This document shows positions 37,670-47,041 of a stretch of DNA of 64,000 nucleotides, in pieces. Source of the DNA: Larkinella knui (GTDB taxonomy: Bacteria > Bacteroidota > Bacteroidia > Cytophagales > Spirosomataceae); contig NZ_RQJP01000002.1 in the NCBI RefSeq assembly GCF_003858645.1, positions 682,001 through 746,000 of the forward strand, written 5' to 3'. A program made the position numbers and the translations under genes. Below the pieces are notes generated by a model. It made no database searches and was not told the DNA's origin. It saw only the letters and a program-made list of their open reading frames with translations. The first letter of the stretch is position 1. Every line of letters starts with the position of its first letter.

Positions 37670-38843
37670 TGACGTCGTTTTCTACCGTAGCGAGTTTTGA
37701 AAGGAGGAGGGCTTGAAGTTCGGTTAATTTTTCGGTTTCTCGATTTTTTAAATCAATACAATCTGTTTGTGCTGCTGCGATCTTCTGGTACTTATTAAGT
37801 GTAACAGAATCAGGCATAAGTATTTTATAAGAAGACACATCGGGAACTGTGAGCTGTCCTTGGGCAGACCCTGATTGATCAAACTTCAAGCGCCTAATAC
37901 ACTCATAAATATAATTCAGATGACTTTCAACTTTTGGAATAATAATAATCAATCTAATTACTGGCATAAATGGCTTTTTTCTTAACACAGTATACCCTAT
38001 GATGGCTCCCCTTGCAGAGACTGTTATACAATTATCCATTATTGTAGGCTTACTCGTGTAACCAAGAAGGCCCTCGTTTGCTGAACTATTTGAATAAACT
38101 GGAATAGGACATTGGTTTGTCGAGAAAGATGTAAAGTCCTTTGGCTTATCACCACCTGCTTTAATAGTTGCGATATTACCAAACTTTCTAACCTCCCACT
38201 CCCTCGGAATATCCCCCAACTCGCTTTCAACCATTTCGCCCCCGCTGGTTTTGTAAGGTTGGCCGTTTTCGCCGGGGAAGTCAAAGTCGACAAACCATTG
38301 CTTATAGATGGTCTGCGCGGTTTCTTCCAGCTTCTGAATCAGTTGTTTGTTGAGGTTGATGCGGTTAACGATCGTGTTGTATTCGGCCACAATCTGCTGT
38401 TGCTTGTCAATATGGGGAACGGGTAATTTCATATCGCAAAAATCTTCCCATTCAAGACTGCCACGCACGCCCCCTACAGCATAGAAACAGGCTTCCCGAT
38501 CAAATTCAGAGCGGGTAAACCACATCATTAAATACTCGGGTAAAAGCTGCGTTTCGTCTTTTACTTTAAATACGGGGTACGCTTGAGAAATAATAGCTTT
38601 GTCTACTTCCTGCAAAAGCGCAACAGGCATTTTCTTGTCACGCCGTACCTGCATTGTACTACAGGCGAATTGATTTTTGCTGATGATTTTATAATTCTCC
38701 ATGTCCGTACCAATAATGTTGGCAACAGATGGAATAAACTGTTTTGATATACTTAACCCCAGAAGCTGCTTTACTTTTAGTCCAGAGTTCCGCTCATCAA
38801 CCAGTTCTATGTAATTACCGATTCGTTTATACGTTGATTTCAA
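37656..38843 (-). CDS. hsdS: Type I restriction-modification specificity subunit S
   Basis: The 395-residue protein determines the DNA sequence recognised by the type I complex. It has two target-recognition domains, each followed by a conserved helical spacer: FCDMKLPVPHIDKQQQIVAE (first, about residues 132-151) and YKILMPDSVTLNKYQKIAAA (second). KQLIQKLEETAQTIYKQWFV with DFDFPGENGQPYK bridges them and is typical for HsdS. It overlaps hsdM by 17 bp upstream and the DUF262 gene downstream. The recognition sequence cannot be deduced. Confidence 0.93.
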   Translation of the reverse strand: MKSTYKRIGNYIELVDERNSGLKVKQLLGLSISKQFIPSVANIIGTDMENYKIISKNQFACSTMQVRRDKKMPVALLQEVDKAIISQAYPVFKVKDETQLLPEYLMMWFTRSEFDREACFYAVGGVRGSLEWEDFCDMKLPVPHIDKQQQIVAEYNTIVNRINLNKQLIQKLEETAQTIYKQWFVDFDFPGENGQPYKTSGGEMVESELGDIPREWEVRKFGNIATIKAGGDKPKDFTSFSTNQCPIPVYSNSSANEGLLGYTSKPTIMDNCITVSARGAIIGYTVLRKKPFMPVIRLIIIIPKVESHLNYIYECIRRLKFDQSGSAQGQLTVPDVSSYKILMPDSVTLNKYQKIAAAQTDCIDLKNRETEKLTELQALLLSKLATVENDVNGQV

Positions 38844-40395
38844 AACCCAGCTCTTTAAATACGGTTAATAACTCATTTTTAGATTTCGCTTCGGCCTGCA
38901 GTAAGTCAACAAACTCAGTTTGAAGACTTTTCATTTTTTCGTCGAAGTCGATATTTTCGTCGCGGTTCACAAACTCAATGTATTTGCTGGGTACAAGCGA
39001 GAAATCATTCTTTTCCACATCCTCAATCGTGGCCGAGTAGCAGTATTCAGGTACGTTCTCGTAGGGCGTGTTCTCCTGCTGCCAGTCGTGGTAGGTTTTG
39101 CCAATCGACTTTATCTGCTCTTCCGAGAACTGAATGAATTTTTTCTCGAACGGCTCGCCAATCTGCCGCAAATCCATAAATAGTATTTCGTCTTCCCGGT
39201 CGCGGTAGTGCCGTTGTTCGTCACCAATGCTTCGGCTGTGTTTTTTCTTATTTCTATTGATTATCCAGACCGTCACACTGATGTTGGTGGTGTAGAACAT
39301 ATCTTGCGGCAACACCAGAATAGCCTCGACCAGCTTGTTCTCAATCAGCGTTTTACGAATTTTATATTCTTCGCCACCGCCACTGAGTGCGCCATTGGCC
39401 AGAATGAACCCGGCCACGCCGTTGTCGGATAGTTTGGCAACCATGTTCAGAATCCAACCGTAGTTGGCGTTGCTTTTGGGGGGTACATCATAGCCGCGCC
39501 AACGGGGGTCGTCGAGCAGTTCGGTAGCAGCCCGCCAGTCTTTCTGGTTAAACGGCGGGTTGGCCATGATGTAGTCGGCTTTCAGGTCTTTATGCTGATC
39601 GTCGCCAAAGGTATCGGCGGCTTTCAGGCCCAGATTGGCCGAAATGCCCCGAATGGCGAGGTTCATTTTGGCCAGTTTGTAGGTGGTATTAGTGTATTCC
39701 TGTCCGTAGATCGACACCTCTTTTTTGTTGCCGTGGTGGCTCTCGATAAACTTGATCGACTGCACAAACATACCACCTGACCCACATGCGGGGTCGTAGA
39801 TAATGCCTTTGTAGGGCTCTATCATTTCGGTAATGAGGTTTACAATACTTTTGGGCGTGTAGAATTCGCCTTTACCTTTGCCTTCGGCCAGTGCAAATTT
39901 TGATAGGAAGTATTCATACACCCGGCCAACAATATCCTGAGATTTGTCTTTCAGGGTGTCCATATCGTTGATCGTATCGAGCAACGACGCCAGTTTGGTG
40001 GTATCAAGTCCAAGCCGTGAAAAGTAATTATCGGGCAAAGCTCCTTTCAGGGCCTTGTTACTTTTCTCGATGTTGTTGAGGGCCGTGTCTATTTTTAGAG
40101 CAATGTCGTTCTGCTTGGCGTTTTTAATGATATAATCCCAGCGTGACACCTCATCCAGATAGAAAACATTGCTCATGTTATAGAAATCAGGCATCTCAAT
40201 GTATTTCTCTTTGCCTTCGGCAATGAGTTTGGCGCGGTGTTCCTCAAATTTGTCGCTTGTAAATTTAAGGAAAATAAGCCCTAGCACCACGTGTTTGTAT
40301 TCGGCGGATTCGACGCTACCGCGCAGCTTATTGGCTGATTCCCAAAGGGTAACTTCAATGCTTTTCTGATTGGATTGTTTTTTTTCTTTTGCCAT
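38827..40395 (-). CDS. hsdM: Type I restriction-modification methylase subunit M
   Basis: This 522-residue N6-adenine methyltransferase protects host DNA. An N-terminal helical HsdM_N domain (LRGSVESAEYKHVVLGLIFL) precedes the N6_Mtase domain. The AdoMet site is GIIYDPACGSGGMFVQSI (about residue 200) and the catalytic motif IV is IMANPPFNQKDW (about 280). It is the first gene of the operon; its promoter must lie upstream of 40395, in the region that also holds an IS3 remnant, but I find no clear TAnnTTTG element there. Confidence 0.95.
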   Translation of the reverse strand: MAKEKKQSNQKSIEVTLWESANKLRGSVESAEYKHVVLGLIFLKFTSDKFEEHRAKLIAEGKEKYIEMPDFYNMSNVFYLDEVSRWDYIIKNAKQNDIALKIDTALNNIEKSNKALKGALPDNYFSRLGLDTTKLASLLDTINDMDTLKDKSQDIVGRVYEYFLSKFALAEGKGKGEFYTPKSIVNLITEMIEPYKGIIYDPACGSGGMFVQSIKFIESHHGNKKEVSIYGQEYTNTTYKLAKMNLAIRGISANLGLKAADTFGDDQHKDLKADYIMANPPFNQKDWRAATELLDDPRWRGYDVPPKSNANYGWILNMVAKLSDNGVAGFILANGALSGGGEEYKIRKTLIENKLVEAILVLPQDMFYTTNISVTVWIINRNKKKHSRSIGDEQRHYRDREDEILFMDLRQIGEPFEKKFIQFSEEQIKSIGKTYHDWQQENTPYENVPEYCYSATIEDVEKNDFSLVPSKYIEFVNRDENIDFDEKMKSLQTEFVDLLQAEAKSKNELLTVFKELGFEINV

Positions 40396-40600
40396 TGTGG
40401 TGGGAGAAACGAACTAGTCAAAGCTGCTCGTGATGAATAAAATGGGTTTTATACAATTGTATCGACTAGTGTCAGGGCTAATCGGGTCAACAATATAACA
40501 GTATTCGTCTTATACTTTAGAGGGTATTCTTGTATTTTCCAAATAGCTGCCGGAACGTATAATTTACCGACCGCAACGGTGCTAACTGTTAAATTATCAT

Positions 40601-40755
40601 CGATGCCATCTTTTTTCCAATTGTAGTAGGTAGCTTCACTGACTCCAATCTTCTAGCAGACCTCTGCTACGAGTACGCCAGTATCCACCTGCCAGAGAGC
40701 AAAAACAATTTGTGCTTCCGTGAATTTGCGGTCCGCCGCCGCGGGTCTTTTTCAT
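40601..40755 (-). pseudogene. IS3-family transposase OrfA remnant
   Basis: On the minus strand, RKFTEAQIVFALWQVDTG then VLVAEVC*KIGVSEATYYNWKKDG matches the N-terminal helix-turn-helix of IS3-family OrfA. An in-frame TAG (40653-40655) replaces an Arg codon, and the likely ATG at 40753-40755 is out of frame. The rest of OrfA, OrfB and the ends are missing. The surrounding gap (40396-41013) otherwise holds only AT-rich DNA and the upstream parts of the flanking genes. Confidence 0.78.
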
Positions 40756-41013
40756 AAGCGATTTTCTGATTGTTTAAATCATCATAATCACCCGAATTTT
40801 CTCTTCTATTATTATCCGGTTTTTAGGGATAAGATCAGTCAATAGCCTTTGACAAAGGGAAAGCTTCATTTCTCAACAGGTCACCTTTTTTGTGAAGCTT
40901 ATATATTCTTTACAACATATTTAAAACGGTCTTTTATTTCAAACTTAGACGTAGTATATTTCTCAAGTTATTTACTCAGTACAACCTATTTTAAAATCAT
41001 TACCTGTTGTACA

Positions 41014-41763
41014 ATGCAAAAACTACTACTCTTTTTTTTCATTCCTTGTACATTGCTTGCTCAGCAACCTTGCAAAGCTATTCTCGAAAAGTATATCGAT
41101 AAGTCAGATCGGTATCATTACCAACCTAGATCAGGAGGATATTGTGAAGGAACTGTCGCTCGAAAACCCGTCTCTGGACAGCGATTTGAAGTTAAAGCGG
41201 TGCTAAAAGGATCGCTCCGTTTTAATTCTAAAAAAGACAGGGAAGTTAAAATAACGGTTCCAAGCTCACAAAAAGGCGTAATTATTCAAGCCCAAGATAA
41301 GCGCTATACCTACCGCCTAGATGCTCAGTTGGCTGGTACAGAGACATTCTATTGGAAGATCAATGAGGTTGTAATACCCAATAATTATTCGCCATATGAA
41401 CTTTTTATTTTTGGCTATGTGGGGCCGGAGGAAAAACGTCTTTACGTACCGTTACAACTCTCTACAGCCTCTTTTCCAAATTTATCAAAGTTAGTAACTG
41501 TTTATATGCTTGCTGATGAAGAGTTAGAGAACATAGCCTGGCGATATGTACGCTGCGTAAATGGAGTTAGTAAAGGGGCCGTCAGTAACTGGATTCAAGT
41601 CAACAATAGTGCAGGATCTGACTTAAATACACCCATTGCGGTTGAACTGAATTTCCCTTCCTCACCTCAACCCGGTGAATATTGTATTGATATAATGGGT
41701 GTAGTTTCTACCGATTCCACTAATAGTAAACGGGTAGAAAGTTTACGAATCTGGATCGATTAA
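41014..41763 (+). CDS. Exported hypothetical protein, first gene of the protease/barrel cluster
   Basis: The 249-residue protein has a signal peptide (MQKLLLFFFIPCTLLAQQ). The frame is open to 40849, but the ATG at 41014 places the signal peptide correctly. The mature part is beta-rich, with two Cys near the N-terminus (PCKAI and YCEGT) and further Cys residues (RCVNG, YCIDIM) that could form disulfides. The motifs AVLKGSLRFNSKKDREVKIT and FELNFPSSPQPGEYCIDIMG suggest immunoglobulin-like sandwiches. I recognise no family. It begins a four-gene plus-strand run (41014-46976) with gaps of 25 and 18 bp and one overlap, so a single operon is likely. Confidence 0.7.
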   Translation: MQKLLLFFFIPCTLLAQQPCKAILEKYIDKSDRYHYQPRSGGYCEGTVARKPVSGQRFEVKAVLKGSLRFNSKKDREVKITVPSSQKGVIIQAQDKRYTYRLDAQLAGTETFYWKINEVVIPNNYSPYELFIFGYVGPEEKRLYVPLQLSTASFPNLSKLVTVYMLADEELENIAWRYVRCVNGVSKGAVSNWIQVNNSAGSDLNTPIAVELNFPSSPQPGEYCIDIMGVVSTDSTNSKRVESLRIWID

Positions 41764-41788
41764 TGAGTGGATTTAGCCTAAAGATTAG

Positions 41789-43105
41789 ATGAAGGATCTT
41801 TCTAAAAATTCAACCAGAGACCACTCAAGCTGGTATCAACAAATTACAAGCTGGTTTCATAGCGTTGTCAAGCGGCTAACTGAATGGCAATTTATCAGGT
41901 ACTTGGTGTCAACTTGCGCAATTCACAGACGTTATCATTCCTTGCTGCAGGAGACACGTGAAAGCTTGAAATTGACCGAATTGGATGATGCTTCGTTAAT
42001 TAGTTTACGAAAGGAGACCGAAAAACAAAAGTTCCAGGTTGAGCAGATTCAGTTAGTCAGAGAGGTATACAAGCGCAGTGTTCAGCGTCTATATGACTTT
42101 GTTTTAATTATTCTAATGGCTGTTATCGTTTCAGTCTTATTATGGCTAGCGACTCAACCCCAACAAAAAGTAACGGTTCAGATTGGCATTCATTCGCAAT
42201 CGGTTGATCTGCTGGGTGTACTACCTACGTGGTCAATGGATGGAGCTGAAGAGTCTGACCAGATTCTACGAACGGATAAGTCCATAAGTGTGGCAAACGT
42301 TGACTGGCTTGAGCACAATCACAATAAATCCCAATTGGGGACTGCAGATAAAAAGAGATTCAAACTTAAATCGATTGATTTGAATGGGCGACCCAGTCAA
42401 CTAAGTCTGGATGGCGTTTCGTTTATAGGTTCTAACGCTCATCTTTCATTAAACATAAAAAATAATTCTCTAAATCTATCAATAGGAACTGATGATCAAC
42501 CAATAAACGTAGAAGGAACATTGTGTAAGAATGGTTGCTCGGGTGAATTGAATGCAAGCGGTGTCCGCTCCGATTTAGACTCTACCATGTCCGTCAACTT
42601 TGGTGTTGAAGCAGAGGGTAAACAACGAATGGAACTGGCATTTTCAGGAATATCCAGACGTGATGGAACAACTGGAAACAATCCCTTACAGTTTCGCTGG
42701 GAGGATATTTCCCTACGGGACAATATAATCTTCGCGCAACCCATATCAGACACGACCGAACGATCAACGATTGAGTTCGGGTGGATATATATTCTGCAGA
42801 CGGACGATACAATTAGATTAGGTAAGCATGATGTCTTGAGAATGCTCCTGGCCGACACGGCACTAGCCTCTGTGGGCCTGTTAGCGAAAAACGACAATCT
42901 TGAAGCTGGCAATTCAATAGATCTGTTTACGGATGCAATGTGTCAAGTTAAAGAGTTAAAGATTAGTCAGAAAGGATTCACAAGAGACTTGATGCCCAGA
43001 CAGATTGAAGTGATGGCTGAAAAAAAAGACAAAGCGCTCTTATTCGCAATAGTAGGTTTGCTAGCCACTTTATTTGTACCCCTTATTTTTAGAAACAGAT
43101 TGTAG
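41789..43105 (+). CDS. Two-TM membrane protein of the protease/barrel cluster
   Basis: The 438-residue protein has an N-terminal cytoplasmic segment with coiled-coil character (LISLRKETEKQKFQVEQIQL), one membrane helix around residues 103-122 (FVLIILMAVIVSVLLWLAT), a large periplasmic beta-rich domain (about 125-410), and a second helix at the C-terminus (LLFAIVGLLATLFVPLIF). The periplasmic part contains LNIKNNSLNLSIGTDDQPIN and the Cys pair CKNGC. No family is recognised. The topology would link the cytoplasm with exported partners encoded on both sides. Confidence 0.68.
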   Translation: MKDLSKNSTRDHSSWYQQITSWFHSVVKRLTEWQFIRYLVSTCAIHRRYHSLLQETRESLKLTELDDASLISLRKETEKQKFQVEQIQLVREVYKRSVQRLYDFVLIILMAVIVSVLLWLATQPQQKVTVQIGIHSQSVDLLGVLPTWSMDGAEESDQILRTDKSISVANVDWLEHNHNKSQLGTADKKRFKLKSIDLNGRPSQLSLDGVSFIGSNAHLSLNIKNNSLNLSIGTDDQPINVEGTLCKNGCSGELNASGVRSDLDSTMSVNFGVEAEGKQRMELAFSGISRRDGTTGNNPLQFRWEDISLRDNIIFAQPISDTTERSTIEFGWIYILQTDDTIRLGKHDVLRMLLADTALASVGLLAKNDNLEAGNSIDLFTDAMCQVKELKISQKGFTRDLMPRQIEVMAEKKDKALLFAIVGLLATLFVPLIFRNRL

Positions 43106-43123
43106 GATACTTACTTTTTAATC

Positions 43124-45574
43124 ATGACTAAATACTACTTGCTCCTACTATTTTTTATTAATAGTACTACTCGAGTCTTATTAGCTCAACAGGCTACGAT
43201 GTCTAGCTACCTTAATGGCACCATAGCCATAGAAAAAAATAATAATGAAAAAGGAATGGGTTTTATCATTTCTAAATTTATTAAATCTAGGTCAGAGACA
43301 TATTATTACATAGTAACGGCAAAGCATGTGGTTGGTCAGTCAACTACCGTAAAGGTTTACTACGACAAAGTTTCAACTCCAGCTATTGGTACAGTAGTAC
43401 AAACATCAGAGGAGTTTGATGTAGCATTACTCCAGGTACCAACGAATGATTTTGACTGGATACCGCTTCCATATCTTACTGATTCCCGTATAAATGATCC
43501 CCTTTGGTTTACAATCAAAACAACTTCCGAACGCAGGATTCTGCCCGTTTATGGTGCAGAGGGCCATGTGCTCACATCCGCTTCCATCAAACAATTAAAC
43601 GCTCGTCTGACGGGTGTGAATACTGGTTGCTCAGGTGGGCCCCTTATAGGAAAAAAAGGAATAGTGGGTATGATTACAGATATACAGATTGATGGCCAGA
43701 CTTTAGCCCTTCCCATAAAAATAATATGGCAACTGGTAAAAAAAGAATGGGATGAACCTTGGGATTTACCCATTGCGGAGCGAGATATGGAGAAATCATC
43801 CGTCAGCTATAGCCAAGAACACGAAGTGAAAATTGCCACTGTTCATGCTACATACAGCGACATTAATCGGCAACTGATGATTGATGGTGATACCACTACC
43901 TACTGGTATAGCCGGTCAGCACCTAGCAATCGAATTATGAAGTCTTACATTGACTTCTTGCTTGAAAAGCCCACAAAAGTTACGGCAATAGCCGTTTTCA
44001 TACCCAGGGGTACCCAGTACAAATATTTTAACTTAGTTTCGGAACCCTTTGGTGAAGAAGATATCAGGGCCGGCTTCGGTATGTATGAACCTAAAAATCT
44101 GTACGAGACCCGCCGAATCAAATACACTGCCTTAAAAACTGAGCCTGCCGGTACCTGGTACGGATGTCGCTTTTCCCAACCACCTCACATAACGCAAACT
44201 GTTTCGTTTACATTATCAATCGAAGGGGGTGATCCAATCCGTCAGTATGGCCGGGTTGATGAGGTAAAAATATGGGGTGAGACAGTTGAGGTCAAAGACG
44301 ATGCGGATAAAGAACAGGTTGAGCAAATTGTTCTTACTAATTCTACGATAACAAAGGTCAATAGCGATCCAAATCAAGGACATTATCTAACTGATGGTAT
44401 TTTAGAAAGTAATATTTATGTAAATCTTAATGATACGCAACGTCCCAAGTTGGAGCCAACTATTGAGCTTGAACTTCCTGAGTCATATGCTATAACCCAT
44501 CTACGCATACACAATAGCGGAAACAGCGCGTATGGAACAATAAGACGTCTGCTGCCCTACTACGACGGCCTAGCTGGTAATGAAATTTTACTAAAAGGAA
44601 AACAAGGTTGGGAACAGGTAGCCCTTCAACCTAGACTGCAGGCCAGAAGTATAAAATTTATTATCAAAGATGGTTGGGATACCTATAGCGATCAGAAAAC
44701 GATTCAGTTAAGCGAAATTCAACTACTCGGTCGGCAATTAATTAATGTTGATGTAAAAGTTAAAAAAATACTCCGGCCTTATCCATTGGCAGGTGCTCAG
44801 TCTATGCTTAATCCCCGAGGAGCTTACCAAATAATTAACGATATAACCAATGATGGCTGGTATAGTGGGATAGATAAAACGAAACCGATTCGGTTCGATA
44901 TATTTCTACAAACGCCTGCTAGTATAGAAGGAATCAGAATTTTTAACAAACAAGGAGAAAAGGGTTTGGGTAAAGTTTTAGTGACCTTCGGTAACAATGA
45001 ATCCGAGAGTATACAATTCAGGGGAATTCCCGGCTGGGAAGAAGTTTTATTTCAGCATCCAGTCAAAACCGATATCGTGCACTTTACAGCTAAAGAAATG
45101 GATACGCCTAGTTTTAATGTGCATGAGGTTCAGCTATTAAGTAGTGAGACAGCTTTACCCCCAAGAATCGGGTCTGAGCGAAATCCCGGTAAAATTACGT
45201 CCAGCAGTCAATATAACGACTATCATTCACCTGCTAAAGCTAATGATGCAACTATAAGTACGTCCTGGTCTCCAGCACCTGTCAACACGTATGAACCATG
45301 GCTTCTATTCGATTTTGGCAAGGAAGTAGAGGTATCTCAATTAGGGCTTAGCAATCAGCCCGATAACAATGCAGTAACTCAGCTTAGACTTGAATTTAGC
45401 GATGGCAGCAAAAGTGAAAGGTACGTTCTGAAAGGATTTAACAGACTCACTGAACTTATTCCACTTACACGAACTCACAATATACGCTGGGTGAAGGTCA
45501 TTTTCGAGAAATGGTATCCCAGTACAAACCAGCTTATATTTAGCATTAACGAACTTACCTTCTATGGTCATTGA
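43124..45574 (+). CDS. Trypsin-like serine protease with four discoidin-like domains
   Basis: The 816-residue exported protein starts with a signal peptide (MTKYYLLLLFFINSTTRVLL). Residues 25-215 form a trypsin-like protease with the full triad: His in YIVTAKHVVGQ, Asp in EEFDVALLQVP and Ser in NTGCSGGPLIGKKG. The remaining 600 residues appear to be four discoidin/F5-8-type-C-like beta sandwiches (about 240-395, 400-555, 560-690 and 695-816), each with a DGxxxxxW-like loop and an ending such as RVDEVKIWGE, SEIQLLG, VHEVQLLS or INELTFYG. These usually bind glycans. It is preceded by the two-TM gene and overlaps the next gene by 11 bp. Likely periplasmic or surface-bound. Confidence 0.78.
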   Translation: MTKYYLLLLFFINSTTRVLLAQQATMSSYLNGTIAIEKNNNEKGMGFIISKFIKSRSETYYYIVTAKHVVGQSTTVKVYYDKVSTPAIGTVVQTSEEFDVALLQVPTNDFDWIPLPYLTDSRINDPLWFTIKTTSERRILPVYGAEGHVLTSASIKQLNARLTGVNTGCSGGPLIGKKGIVGMITDIQIDGQTLALPIKIIWQLVKKEWDEPWDLPIAERDMEKSSVSYSQEHEVKIATVHATYSDINRQLMIDGDTTTYWYSRSAPSNRIMKSYIDFLLEKPTKVTAIAVFIPRGTQYKYFNLVSEPFGEEDIRAGFGMYEPKNLYETRRIKYTALKTEPAGTWYGCRFSQPPHITQTVSFTLSIEGGDPIRQYGRVDEVKIWGETVEVKDDADKEQVEQIVLTNSTITKVNSDPNQGHYLTDGILESNIYVNLNDTQRPKLEPTIELELPESYAITHLRIHNSGNSAYGTIRRLLPYYDGLAGNEILLKGKQGWEQVALQPRLQARSIKFIIKDGWDTYSDQKTIQLSEIQLLGRQLINVDVKVKKILRPYPLAGAQSMLNPRGAYQIINDITNDGWYSGIDKTKPIRFDIFLQTPASIEGIRIFNKQGEKGLGKVLVTFGNNESESIQFRGIPGWEEVLFQHPVKTDIVHFTAKEMDTPSFNVHEVQLLSSETALPPRIGSERNPGKITSSSQYNDYHSPAKANDATISTSWSPAPVNTYEPWLLFDFGKEVEVSQLGLSNQPDNNAVTQLRLEFSDGSKSERYVLKGFNRLTELIPLTRTHNIRWVKVIFEKWYPSTNQLIFSINELTFYGH

Positions 45575-46976
45575 AAAGGCGTCTAGAGATACCGTATTGG
45601 TGAATTTTCCAAAAAGGAGATACATATACCAACATCTGCTTTTTTGCGTTTTTGTACTTTTTTTCTTGCCAATCTGTATGATGGCTCAGGTAATACCTGC
45701 TAGCTATAAAAATCGGATTGTAAAGCTGGAAGCAGAAGGAAATAAATTGCAACATGGGTTTATTGTAAGCGAGCGCAATAATAGACTTTATATTATAACC
45801 ATACTAACCAAACCAGTAGAAGAGTACCCCATAGATATTTTGGCTATCATGAATGATGGACAAAGAATCAATGGCCGCTGGTACAAAGATGACAAGGCAC
45901 TAAAAAACGCAAATCTGATGCTCCTAAGCATTCCCAAACCAACGAACTACAAGTTAGATAAAATTACTTATTTCACCCGTCCGGTACCAGGTCAACTTGT
46001 TGCTTTGCAATCTGGAAACAGCCCGACATCCATTTCATTTCGTATAAGCGGTAATCCACCTAGTACGATTAAACTAAATCCTGCTAGCTATTATAAACCA
46101 TCAGATGAAATCATTGGTGCGCCAGTCTACTTGCCAGATAGAGGGTTGATTGGGGTCATAAGTTCAGCAGATGCCATAAACATAAATACTACGCCTATAA
46201 GCGTGGTTCGTGATGCGATTCGAAAGGATGACAGTGAACTTTTTGATCCTGAACCCTTTAATAGAGAATCAGATGAGATTATCGTCACTAATGTGGGAGA
46301 AACAACTCCAGTGACCAATTCAGAAGAGATTACAAATCGGAGTACATACCCTGGCGGTAAAACGCCAACCGTTTCGGAGGAACCCGATAAAGTCCATCGC
46401 CTGCGTTTTGGTGTCGGTCTTGGCCTTAATTTTGTACCTAAACCAGCTTCACCTGCTTTTGATAATCAAAATAAAGTAAAAGGGTATATATCATTTACTC
46501 TTAATTTCAGGCTCTTCCAACGTTTAATCTTACATGCTGATCCACGTTGGAACAAATATCAGGTTGTATTTGCAAAAGATTCCAAATACGCCAACTACGC
46601 ATTAACTCATATGGATATGGAAAGCCTGGAAATTCCAGTGGGCTTCGATTACCACTTTTCGAATAAGGCAAACACATTCTTTTTACGAATAGATGGGTCG
46701 GTCAGTAATACGATTGCTGGTAAATATGAATACATTTTTCAAGGGAAAACGTATACCGTTCCACTACGTAGTAATCAAAAGACTTGGCAAAGGGCGGCCA
46801 TTATAGGTTTGGGAGCAAAGTCAAAGCAAATGCGCTTACTCGTTTCTTACTACTATGCTTTAGACCCTTTTATTAATAGTAACGAGTTAACAAATACAGT
46901 TCCCCAAGTAACTCCATTTAAACAACAGCAAACTAGCTTAAAATATGTAAGCCTAGAATTGGGTTTTTATTTTTGA
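45564..46976 (+). CDS. Dead trypsin-like domain fused to outer-membrane beta-barrel
   Basis: The 470-residue protein has an N-terminal signal/anchor (about residues 20-42, LLFCVFVLFFLPICMMAQ). Residues 45-225 align in outline with the protease domain of the gene upstream, but the triad is missing: AKHVV corresponds to ILTKP, EFDVALLQV to NANLMLLSI, and GCSGGPL to DEIIGAPV. Residues 280-470 look like an eight-strand outer-membrane barrel (LRFGVGLGLNFVPKPAS; YISFTLNFRLFQRLILHADP; LKYVSLELGFYF at the end), with the terminal Phe expected for Bam-mediated insertion. It overlaps the protease gene by 11 bp. This pairing suggests sensor/anchor and enzyme roles, which is inference. Confidence 0.75.
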   Translation: MVIEKASRDTVLVNFPKRRYIYQHLLFCVFVLFFLPICMMAQVIPASYKNRIVKLEAEGNKLQHGFIVSERNNRLYIITILTKPVEEYPIDILAIMNDGQRINGRWYKDDKALKNANLMLLSIPKPTNYKLDKITYFTRPVPGQLVALQSGNSPTSISFRISGNPPSTIKLNPASYYKPSDEIIGAPVYLPDRGLIGVISSADAININTTPISVVRDAIRKDDSELFDPEPFNRESDEIIVTNVGETTPVTNSEEITNRSTYPGGKTPTVSEEPDKVHRLRFGVGLGLNFVPKPASPAFDNQNKVKGYISFTLNFRLFQRLILHADPRWNKYQVVFAKDSKYANYALTHMDMESLEIPVGFDYHFSNKANTFFLRIDGSVSNTIAGKYEYIFQGKTYTVPLRSNQKTWQRAAIIGLGAKSKQMRLLVSYYYALDPFINSNELTNTVPQVTPFKQQQTSLKYVSLELGFYF

Positions 46977-47041
46977 ACTGTTTTACGAGTTGGTGAACGA
47001 GCTACAAAGTGTATGTAGTCTGTATATCGTTAAATGAAAGT

